64,000 nucleotides of DNA from Candidatus Syntrophosphaera thermopropionivorans (GTDB lineage Bacteria; Cloacimonadota; Cloacimonadia; Cloacimonadales; Cloacimonadaceae). The stretch's first letter is position 1. Each line of letters starts with the position of its first letter. Under the pieces are notes generated by a model that was not told where the DNA came from, did no database searches, and worked only from the letters and a program-made list of their open reading frames with translations. The translations under genes were made by a program, and so were the position numbers. Location of the stretch: contig NZ_SMOG01000001.1 of assembly GCF_004353895.1 (NCBI RefSeq), positions 124,001-188,000 of the forward strand, given 5' to 3'. Positions 17,180 to 25,018 of this stretch are shown here, one piece after another.

Positions 17180-19042
17180 TTATAAACTTAGATGTCTTTG
17201 TATCTCTTCCGAAAGATGAGCGGGAGTGAAACCAATCAATTCATTAAGCTGTTCTATCTTTCCATGCGGTACAAAGAAATCAGGATAACCAAAGTTAATT
17301 ACTTTACAGGGTGATTCTTCCAGCAATTGTCCTATGCGAGCACCAACTCCACCGATTACCACATTGGTTTCAAAGGTAAAGATATGGGAGCAGGTTTTTC
17401 CGAGATTTTTTAGCAAGTCCTCATCTAAGGGTTTCAAGCAACGGAGATTTATAAGCCAGGGATTTAATCCCTTGCTATTTAATAAGTTCCAGGTTCCTAA
17501 AGCAATTTGCCAGGCTCCCCCTTCGGAAAGTAGAGCAATATTTTCACCTTCTTTAACTATTTGAGCTTTACCAGGGATAAAATCGGTAACAACTTCTTCA
17601 CTGTGAAAAGCAGAACCACGAGGATAACGGATAGCTATGGGACCTTCCTTATAAGTGGCAGCAAAGTTTATCATAGCAATCAATTCCTCATCATTGGCAG
17701 GAGAAAAAATCATTAGATTAGGGATGGAATTTAATAAGGAGATATCAAAGGTTCCATGATGAGTGGGCCCATCTTCTCCTACTAATCCAGCACGGTCAAT
17801 ACAAAAGACGACTGGTAATTTTGGCAGAGCAACATCGTGAATAACCTGATCTATAGCTCTTTGTAAAAAGGTGCTGTAAATGGCAACGAAGGGTTTTATT
17901 CCCTTGCATGCCAAGCCAGCGGCAAAGGTCACAGAATGTTGTTCTGCTATTCCTACATCAAAGAATCTTTTGGGGAATCTTTTTTCAAAAGGGGTTAAAC
18001 CTGTGCCAGAGGACATAGCTGCTGTAATAGCCACAACCTCAGGATTATTTTCCGCTATATCGCAAATCGTTTTTCCAAAGACTTCGCTCCAGCTTTTCTT
18101 TCCATTAGCAGGTAAAGTTCCACTTTCTGCATCAAAAGGTTCCACGCCATGGAAGAGGACTGATTCTTTTTCTGCAGGTAGATAACCTTTCCCTTTTTGA
18201 GTGACAACATGGAGAAAAACCGGACCTACCATATGTCTTTGAATCCGACGAAGCATAGTACAGATTAAATTTATATCGTGACCATCAATGGGGCCCACAT
18301 ATTTAAATCCTAAATCCTCAAAGATGATATTGGGGACCAGTATGTTCATCATTGATTCTTCAAGTTTTTGAGCTCCGAGAATGAAGGTTCTACGTAGATT
18401 TGCAGGTAAGGTGGAACTGAGGTCCCAGATTTGTTGTTTCAGAGTGTTATAAGGACGGCTTGCCAGCATTCTTGCGAGATATTTTTGCAGACCACCCACA
18501 TTTGGTGAGATGGACATAGCGTTATCATTTAAAATTACGAGGAATTTATCTTTCTGGAGTTGCCCTGCATGATTTAAAGCTTCAAAGCTCATACCACCAG
18601 TTAATGCTCCATCTCCAATGATGGCAATACAATGTCCAGTTTCACGATTGAGGTCTCTTCCACAAGCCATACCCAAAGCTGCAGAGATAGAAGTGCTGCT
18701 ATGACCTGTGGTAAAAGCATCATAAGGGCTTTCATTTCGGTTGCTAAATCCACTCAATCCATTAAGAGAACGGAGCGTTTCAAATCTATCATTTCTTCCA
18801 GTAAGGATTTTCCAGGTATAGGTTTGATGACCTACATCCCAGACTATACGGTCTTTTAAGGGATCAAACACATTGAGCAAGGCGATGGTCAATTCAACCA
18901 CACCTAAACTGGCAGCGATATGTCCTCCAGTTTTGGACACAACATCAATGATGCGTTTGCGGACTTCTTTTGCCAGGAGGTTCATTTCTTCCGTATTTAA
19001 TTTTCGGATGGAAGAAGGGTCCTTTATATTTTCTAATATCAT
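17180..19042 (-). CDS. dxs: 1-deoxy-D-xylulose-5-phosphate synthase
   Basis: 620 residues, the usual DXS length. Thiamine-diphosphate motif GDGALTGGMSFEALNHAG, N-terminal WDVGHQTYTWKILTGR, DGHDI, and the transketolase-type central segment RAGLVGEDGPTHHGTFD are all present. It condenses pyruvate and glyceraldehyde 3-phosphate at the head of the MEP isoprenoid pathway. Two bases separate it from the upstream BatA-like gene. Confidence 0.96.
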   Translation of the reverse strand: MILENIKDPSSIRKLNTEEMNLLAKEVRKRIIDVVSKTGGHIAASLGVVELTIALLNVFDPLKDRIVWDVGHQTYTWKILTGRNDRFETLRSLNGLSGFSNRNESPYDAFTTGHSSTSISAALGMACGRDLNRETGHCIAIIGDGALTGGMSFEALNHAGQLQKDKFLVILNDNAMSISPNVGGLQKYLARMLASRPYNTLKQQIWDLSSTLPANLRRTFILGAQKLEESMMNILVPNIIFEDLGFKYVGPIDGHDINLICTMLRRIQRHMVGPVFLHVVTQKGKGYLPAEKESVLFHGVEPFDAESGTLPANGKKSWSEVFGKTICDIAENNPEVVAITAAMSSGTGLTPFEKRFPKRFFDVGIAEQHSVTFAAGLACKGIKPFVAIYSTFLQRAIDQVIHDVALPKLPVVFCIDRAGLVGEDGPTHHGTFDISLLNSIPNLMIFSPANDEELIAMINFAATYKEGPIAIRYPRGSAFHSEEVVTDFIPGKAQIVKEGENIALLSEGGAWQIALGTWNLLNSKGLNPWLINLRCLKPLDEDLLKNLGKTCSHIFTFETNVVIGGVGARIGQLLEESPCKVINFGYPDFFVPHGKIEQLNELIGFTPAHLSEEIQRHLSL

Positions 19043-19044
19043 AG

Positions 19045-21009
19045 TTAACTTCCTGAACTGGGAACTGCTTCCGGAATGGAGCGCAGTTCCTCACTTTTAA
19101 CCAGAATAATTTCCAGAATTACCAGAGCTAAGGCTATAGCCAGCAGGATTTTCCATAATTCATAACCCAGCCGAGTATGGAATATCTTATCCTGCCAGTC
19201 CTCACCTAAGAGCTGGACATTTTTCAGTTCTTGATAATTCATTGGGATAAATTCACTTTCCTGTCTGGGAGCTTCCACCGATATAACCGTTTCCGTTCCA
19301 TCAGCCTTTTGTAGAATATAAATTCCCGGTTGAGAAAGCTTATAAGGACGATTGGAAAATAACAAGTTTTCACCAGCTGGAGTTATTACACTGTGAGTGT
19401 TTATTATATCTCCGACAATATATTTTTCTCCGGTAGCAATAGATGAACTGGTATGTTCCAAACAACGATAAGCGAAGACAGGAAAAGCTGCATCCAGCAA
19501 AAATGTAGAGCGTTCTGAACCAGGGTCAAAGTTCCAGAGGATAAAATTATCTCTGGCTAAGGCAAAGGTCTCTCCCGAACCAGCCAGAAGTGCATTTATT
19601 TCCCTCCCTTCTAAATGCCAGAAATCTGAAATGTTATTGAATTGAAGACTTTTTCCAGCAACAAGAGAAGTGGTAAAATGATGGGGATTAACATAAGTTA
19701 TAGATTTTGGCTGAGATTGCCAAGCACCAAATTTGACCTTAAATATATTTTCCAGAAATGCGCGATATTCAGTGGAAAGATTAGCGGAAAGACAGAAAAG
19801 AGCACCACGATTGGAACTCTGTAAAGTATTTATGACTTCTCGCATCTGAGGTGGAAAAGAAGGGGTGCCTAAAAAAACATAGGATTGGTATTGATTGAGC
19901 ATAGAAAGATTAAGTTGCTGCGGTTCAATTAAATTAATTTTGCCTTCGGAGCCTGCATAAACTCTTAAGAGAGAATATAAAGCTGGAGGTAAAGACCTGT
20001 TCTGGGTGATGACCGCAATTTGAGGATAAAGATAAAAAGGGAACGAAAAATAACTGCGATTATCTTGTTCCAGATGGTCATCAACCACTTCCACATATCC
20101 ACTCTGCCAGCCATCTTTTTGCAGGTCTATGACCATAGTTTGATTTACCGTCTGACGAGCAGGAAGATGGACGAATTTCTCTCCTACCTTTGCTTCTCCC
20201 AGCACTGTTCTAACTAGCACTTCCTGACGGTCTTTATTTCCATGATTGGTGAGTTTAAACTCAATAGTTTGTCTTCTGGATTTTTCTGCCAGTTGAGGTA
20301 AGACCTGTGCTTGAGAACAACTTAGATTTGAAAAATCTTCGTTCTCAGCGATGTTAATCACTTGGAGGGTAATATCAGAAGGGGAAGGATATTCCTGTTT
20401 TTGACCATCGGTTATCAGGTAGATTTCTTTATTGGCAAACTGAGTTTCCTGTAAGCGGCTTTTTGCCTGTTCCAGCATAAGGGAAATGGTTAAAGGTTCG
20501 TAGGTAACGCTTATTGGTTCTATGATATCTTCTGGAATAGAGCCTGCATATATCTGAGAATGAAGGCGATTCCAGTTTTCATCTGAAGTGACCAGGATTA
20601 AACGGTCATCAGAATTGGAGAGTGAATTAATCTTTTTGATTGCATCCTTTGCTCGGTCTAAATTGCTGCGAGAATCATAAACATAATCCATACTATATGA
20701 GGTATCCAATAAAATTGCTAAAGCTGTGGGAGGATGATTAGCAGAAGGTTTCAAATGAGAAGAAGAAAATAAAGGTCTGGTAGCAGCTAAAGTTACCAGC
20801 AGAATAATGAGCATACGTATGATAAGTAGAAGGATATTTTTAAATCGGGTTTTCTTTTTTTCCTGTTCTTGACTGGCTTTGATGAAACGGATAGTAGGGA
20901 AAACAACCTGTTTTGGTTTTTTCTTAGCCAGCAACCAGATAATTAATGGAAGTATAGTTGCAGCTAAGAAAAAGAGGAATCCTGCATTGAGGAAAGTTAA
21001 GTTACCCAT
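19045..21009 (-). CDS. BatA-like membrane protein with von Willebrand A domain
   Basis: 654 residues. The N-terminus has two membrane helices (about residues 8-28 and 60-78) flanking the KPKQVVFPTIRFIKAS segment of the aerotolerance-regulator N-terminal domain. A vWA domain follows (AILLDTSYSMDY, MIDAS DxSxS-type, about residue 98), then a long periplasmic beta-rich region and a final membrane helix near residue 627. Such proteins occur in FCB-group and planctomycete genomes, often near other Bat proteins or MoxR; neither is adjacent here. It probably scaffolds a membrane complex. No enzymatic residues seen. Confidence 0.8.
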   Translation of the reverse strand: MGNLTFLNAGFLFFLAATILPLIIWLLAKKKPKQVVFPTIRFIKASQEQEKKKTRFKNILLLIIRMLIILLVTLAATRPLFSSSHLKPSANHPPTALAILLDTSYSMDYVYDSRSNLDRAKDAIKKINSLSNSDDRLILVTSDENWNRLHSQIYAGSIPEDIIEPISVTYEPLTISLMLEQAKSRLQETQFANKEIYLITDGQKQEYPSPSDITLQVINIAENEDFSNLSCSQAQVLPQLAEKSRRQTIEFKLTNHGNKDRQEVLVRTVLGEAKVGEKFVHLPARQTVNQTMVIDLQKDGWQSGYVEVVDDHLEQDNRSYFSFPFYLYPQIAVITQNRSLPPALYSLLRVYAGSEGKINLIEPQQLNLSMLNQYQSYVFLGTPSFPPQMREVINTLQSSNRGALFCLSANLSTEYRAFLENIFKVKFGAWQSQPKSITYVNPHHFTTSLVAGKSLQFNNISDFWHLEGREINALLAGSGETFALARDNFILWNFDPGSERSTFLLDAAFPVFAYRCLEHTSSSIATGEKYIVGDIINTHSVITPAGENLLFSNRPYKLSQPGIYILQKADGTETVISVEAPRQESEFIPMNYQELKNVQLLGEDWQDKIFHTRLGYELWKILLAIALALVILEIILVKSEELRSIPEAVPSSGS

Positions 21010-21012
21010 AGT

Positions 21013-22038
21013 TTAGGGCATTCCCACACCCAGCGATATAAGTAATTCACTATCTTTAAGTTTCATACCTTTATTGTTCAAGGAAAAGTCAAAACGGAAA
21101 ATATTGTAGTTATATCCGCCACCAATGGTATAATTGATATTCTGAGTACCATAAAAGTTGTGACTATATAGTCCAGCTCTAAGCGCCAGTGCTTTATTTG
21201 CACTTTCCACACTATAATATTGCGAACCCCAGGTCCAGATATATTGTCCTCCAAGATGATAGGTGGTATCAGTGGATTGAGCAATTTTACCCTGCAATCC
21301 CAGATTTAAGTTGAAATTATCTGTTCCGTATTGAATACCCATAGCTACTCTGCTTTGAATAGCTTCTGAATTGTAATGTTCCCAGTATAAGCGAGAGAAA
21401 ATATCATAAGCTGCCAAACCATAGGTGAAACTTCCCGTCTGGAGGGTAAAACCTAAATCAGTAGAAAAGCCATTAAGTTTGTCATCAATGAAGGAATTTG
21501 GATTGGTAGAGACAAGATAGACCAGCCTTCCCGTTAAGTATTTAAGATTTAAACCGAAGCGAATAGGTTGCCAGGAATCATCACTGCCAGCTATGGTAGC
21601 TTGAACTTTATCCAGTTTATAGTCATAATAGCGATATCCCACTCCGGTTTCAGGAGGTTCAACAATATGTACAGAAGCCACTGGTTGATAAGTCCATGCT
21701 GTTTGTTTTGCCAGAAGAGAAATATACTTTAACTGCTTGGGCTTCAAAATATTGCTAAATTGAGCAGCTTCAGCAAAATTCACCGCTTCATCACTTTTTA
21801 TCCTGAATGCACCCATCAATACGCTAAAATCATTGTCTCCAATTAAAGCAGGATTGGAATAACTGGAATAGAAATCTCCTGCATAGGTTACATTTAATCC
21901 ACCCATACCTATGGCAATAGGGGAAACATTGTTTTCAGGAAGAGCATAATCATAACTCTGAATGATAGGCATATCCGAATTCTGAGCAAAAATAGAAATA
22001 GAGCAAAAGAGGAATAGTAAAGTTAGTAGTCGCTTCAT
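21013..22038 (-). CDS. PorV/PorQ-type outer-membrane protein
   Basis: 341 residues. Signal peptide (about 18 residues, ending FAQ), then SPIAIGMGGLNVTYAGDFYSSYSNPALIG, the characteristic N-terminal stretch of FadL-like/PorV-like barrels (the Gly-Met-Gly-Gly and NPA motif), and many amphipathic strands to the C-terminus. In T9SS organisms PorV shuttles cargo to the sortase; other members are of unknown role. It precedes the BatA-like gene by three bases and overlaps the PAP2 gene by four. Confidence 0.75.
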   Translation of the reverse strand: MKRLLTLLFLFCSISIFAQNSDMPIIQSYDYALPENNVSPIAIGMGGLNVTYAGDFYSSYSNPALIGDNDFSVLMGAFRIKSDEAVNFAEAAQFSNILKPKQLKYISLLAKQTAWTYQPVASVHIVEPPETGVGYRYYDYKLDKVQATIAGSDDSWQPIRFGLNLKYLTGRLVYLVSTNPNSFIDDKLNGFSTDLGFTLQTGSFTYGLAAYDIFSRLYWEHYNSEAIQSRVAMGIQYGTDNFNLNLGLQGKIAQSTDTTYHLGGQYIWTWGSQYYSVESANKALALRAGLYSHNFYGTQNINYTIGGGYNYNIFRFDFSLNNKGMKLKDSELLISLGVGMP

Positions 22039-22997
22039 TTTGGTTCTTTCTCCAGTTTTTGTCTAATCCAATTAGCTACAAAGTAACCTGCAATCCCGGT
22101 TACAATTCCTGCCACTGCATCAATAAACCAATGATAATGGCAGTAAACCGTAGAGATAGATAGAAAGAAAGCTATTACACAGAACACATAACCCCATTTA
22201 CGCACATATTTTAAACCCGCAATAGTAAGCACTATAGTTATTGCAATATGAGAACTTGGGAAAGCACCACCCCAGTGTCCACTATGATTATAGATAAAAG
22301 CCATAAGTCTGGTGAAAAAGCCATAACGATAGGAATGAGCTAATTGATAACCTTCAGGAAAGTAACGACCTCCAACAACCGGAACGAGACTATAGAAAAA
22401 ATAGCAAAAATAAAAGACAAAGGTAAGATTGAATATCAGCTCTTTAAAGCCTTCTTTATTTTTAAAATAGAGATAGGTAGGCAATCCTGCAATCATAGGA
22501 TAATAGCAAAAATAGGCAAAATGGAAAAATTCCTGGGCAAACCAGTTGTCATATTTTTGTCCCCAGACCATTGAAGGATAATAACCAAAGATTTTATAAT
22601 CTATATTGCTGAAGAAAGGGTCCAGCCACTCAGGATAGAGAATGCGACAAACCGAATGCAGAGAAGTGTAAAAATAAGTAAAAAGGAGAACAGGATAAAT
22701 ACTTCTGATAAATTGGAGAAATTGCAATAGCTTAGGATTCATAACGGAAGCATAATTGCGTTCCAGCCAAGCCATAAGTAACACAGCAGTTATAATGCTG
22801 ATAAATCGTGGAAGATGAATTGCAGGTTGTTCTGCTCTCCCCACAAAAATACCAATTATCATATAGATAATAATCCAGGCACAATAAGCAATGGTTATAA
22901 TATCTATGGGGCTTAAGAAAGTTTTGGTCTTGCTTTCCACATCAACTAAAGAGGTCTTTTTTTCTTTTATAAGAGCTTCAGAAGCATGGTTGGACAT
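22035..22997 (-). CDS. PAP2-superfamily membrane phosphatase/phosphotransferase (inositolphosphotransferase-like)
   Basis: 320 residues with about six membrane helices. The PAP2 motifs are FPSSH (246-250, with His250) and STVYCHYHWFID (282-293, with His289 and Asp293); the GGAFPSSH and xHYHWFxD spacing resembles the inositol-phosphorylceramide-synthase/AUR1-like branch more than simple PgpB. It would transfer or remove a phosphate head group at the periplasmic membrane face. It sits beside a PlsY-like gene, which supports a lipid role. Substrate inferred only from family resemblance. Confidence 0.8.
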   Translation of the reverse strand: MSNHASEALIKEKKTSLVDVESKTKTFLSPIDIITIAYCAWIIIYMIIGIFVGRAEQPAIHLPRFISIITAVLLMAWLERNYASVMNPKLLQFLQFIRSIYPVLLFTYFYTSLHSVCRILYPEWLDPFFSNIDYKIFGYYPSMVWGQKYDNWFAQEFFHFAYFCYYPMIAGLPTYLYFKNKEGFKELIFNLTFVFYFCYFFYSLVPVVGGRYFPEGYQLAHSYRYGFFTRLMAFIYNHSGHWGGAFPSSHIAITIVLTIAGLKYVRKWGYVFCVIAFFLSISTVYCHYHWFIDAVAGIVTGIAGYFVANWIRQKLEKEPK

Positions 22998-22998
22998 T

Positions 22999-23643
22999 CT
23001 ATATTTCGCCTAACCTTTTGGATAATATGAAATTAAGTACACCCATAATAATTGCAATAGCCCAGATTATAACGATAAAATGAGGAGGTAAATTCCTTCT
23101 AAAAGTAGGAATAAAGGCATAAAAAATATGAGTTAAAAGCACGGGAAGAATAACAATAACATACTGAGCAAAACGAACTTGTTTCCAGATGAAGGTAATT
23201 ACTCCGGCAACAATTAAAGAAATAATCATAGGAGCGGGAACAAAATAGAGCAAATACCCACTATAGGTGAAGATTCCTCTTCCACCTTTGAAGTTATTGG
23301 TAGCAGGAAGACAATGTCCAACCAGCATTGCCAGTCCATAAAGTAACATAATGTTTTTGTTATAAAGAAGGTCAGCCCCCTCTACAATTCCATAAAAATT
23401 AAGCCAGCGCACGAGATATTCTATTACAAGTAAAAAGAAGAAAGCTTTAAGAATGTCCAGTAATCCTACCAGGACTCCCAGAGGACGACTCACATTAACA
23501 AAGATATTTTCTGTATCAGCTAAGCCAGTGCCAACTTTATATATATTTAAAGAACGGAAGGTTTTTGCTACAACACGAGCGGAAGAGATGCAACCATAAA
23601 AATAGGCAGCTATAATGATTAGAATTAAAATCAGATAGTTCAA
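22999..23643 (-). CDS. PlsY-like glycerol-3-phosphate acyltransferase homologue, degenerate motifs
   Basis: 214 residues, polytopic. The PlsY fold is recognisable: GCISSARVVAK at the N-terminus and a good motif 2, GHCLPATNNFKGGRGIF. Motif 1, normally GSGNxGATNxxR, is here GTGLADTENIF, and the C-terminal motif 3 (normally with a conserved Asn and Glu) is not seen before the end at SKRLGEI. It may be a diverged enzyme with changed donor or acceptor, or an inactive paralogue. The start overlaps the yggS stop by four bases. Confidence 0.75.
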   Translation of the reverse strand: MNYLILILIIIAAYFYGCISSARVVAKTFRSLNIYKVGTGLADTENIFVNVSRPLGVLVGLLDILKAFFFLLVIEYLVRWLNFYGIVEGADLLYNKNIMLLYGLAMLVGHCLPATNNFKGGRGIFTYSGYLLYFVPAPMIISLIVAGVITFIWKQVRFAQYVIVILPVLLTHIFYAFIPTFRRNLPPHFIVIIWAIAIIMGVLNFILSKRLGEI

Positions 23644-24350
23644 TTTGTTCCTCCATAATTTCTGGTACCAAAGATAATAGTGCCCAGACGTAGCATATTG
23701 GACCCTTCTTCCAGAGCTATCAGGTAATCTTCACTCATTCCCATAGAAATATATTTCATTTGAACTTCAGGTATTTTTTCAGCCTCTATTTTCTCTTTCA
23801 ATTTCCATAATTTTCTGAAGTAGGGACGGGTGTTTTCCGGGTTAGGACTAAGCATTCCGATGGTCATTAATCCTTTAATATTCAGACAAGGCAAAGCAGC
23901 AATCTGCCAGATCATATCTATAGCATTTTCTGGGTTGACTCCACTTTTAGTGGTTTCAGCAGTAGTATTAACCTGAATTAAAATATCCTGAGTGATATTT
24001 TTTCGTCCCAGTGAACGATTAAGTTGTTGAGCGATATATAGACTATCTATGGACTGAATGAGCATTGGTTTTAGTTTTAAGAGATTGTTTATTTTATTGG
24101 ATTGGAGATGACCTATAAAGTGGAAACCTTCATAAGGAACGGTTATAAATGGGATTTTATGTATTGCTTCTTGCACCTTGTTTTCTCCGATATGAGAAAT
24201 GCCATTTCGCAGAGCTTCCTCTATTACTGCAACTGGATGAGTTTTCGTGACAGCTACAATAGTTATGTCATCTTCAGGTCTTCCCAGGGAAATTAGTTTT
24301 TCTACAGTTTGTTCTTTTATTCTCTTAATATTGTCCGCAATACTGGACAT
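23640..24350 (-). CDS. yggS: YggS-family PLP homeostasis protein
   Basis: 236 residues, single alanine-racemase-like TIM barrel. The PLP lysine is Lys36 in IVAVTKTHP; IGENKVQEA, HFIGHLQSNKI, QVNTTAETTKSG and SMGMSEDYLIALEEGSNMLRLG are family landmarks. These proteins hold and distribute PLP and keep amino-acid pools balanced. First gene of the operon running to mnmE; GGAG lies five bases upstream of the ATG and TTGACA is found at 24408-24413. Confidence 0.92.
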   Translation of the reverse strand: MSSIADNIKRIKEQTVEKLISLGRPEDDITIVAVTKTHPVAVIEEALRNGISHIGENKVQEAIHKIPFITVPYEGFHFIGHLQSNKINNLLKLKPMLIQSIDSLYIAQQLNRSLGRKNITQDILIQVNTTAETTKSGVNPENAIDMIWQIAALPCLNIKGLMTIGMLSPNPENTRPYFRKLWKLKEKIEAEKIPEVQMKYISMGMSEDYLIALEEGSNMLRLGTIIFGTRNYGGTN

Positions 24351-24502
24351 TCAAGCTCCTTTTATCATATTTTTATAGAGAAATCCTTTTTTATCTTTGA
24401 CTGGAACTGTCAAGAACAATTTACTTTTACTTACTATGATACAAGCCTTTACCGATAATAAAGTACCACCGTGCTAAGAGTAAATAGTTTTAATTAGCTT
24501 AT

Positions 24503-24916
24503 TTAAGATGGAGCTTTAGATTCTTGGTAAAGATGGAAGACCTCAAAGACTTCCACTGGTAAGCGTTGCGCTCTTCCTTCACTGGCAAAAACTCCCAGCA
24601 TCTGAGCTTCAAAGCAGAGCCTACCACTGGAATCATAAATCTGCTGAATCCAGTGTTGTTTTATTCTGCTTATTTCATCAAACCAGCTTCGGATAGTGAT
24701 TAAATCCTCATGCTGGACAGCTCTTTTATAGTCCAGGTTGAAATTTCGGATAAGAATCTGCAGATTGAGCTCTCTCATTCTTTTAATGGACATCCCCATC
24801 TTTATCATAGCTTCCACCCGTGCAGCTTCCAGTAATTGGAGATAATTAGCATTGTTTAGGTGTCCATACACATCACATTCATAGCCGTATATTCTTTTCT
24901 GGAATTCAAATATCAT
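24503..24916 (-). CDS. Hotdog-fold acyl-CoA thioesterase (YbgC/4HBT type)
   Basis: 137 residues with the 4-hydroxybenzoyl-CoA-thioesterase signature near the N-terminus: CDVYGHLNNANYLQLLEAAR, containing the catalytic Asp and the following GHLNN. It hydrolyses an acyl thioester; YbgC relatives act on short or aromatic acyl-CoA or ACP. Monocistronic. The substrate is not predictable. Confidence 0.88.
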   Translation of the reverse strand: MIFEFQKRIYGYECDVYGHLNNANYLQLLEAARVEAMIKMGMSIKRMRELNLQILIRNFNLDYKRAVQHEDLITIRSWFDEISRIKQHWIQQIYDSSGRLCFEAQMLGVFASEGRAQRLPVEVFEVFHLYQESKAPS

Positions 24917-25018
24917 AGTGCAACTCCGTTATTTAAATAACTATGCTGTGCAATTTATTCTTGACCAATAAAAGCAGCATAATTCAAAGGTAATAACAAT
25001 ATCTGATTTGAGGATTAT

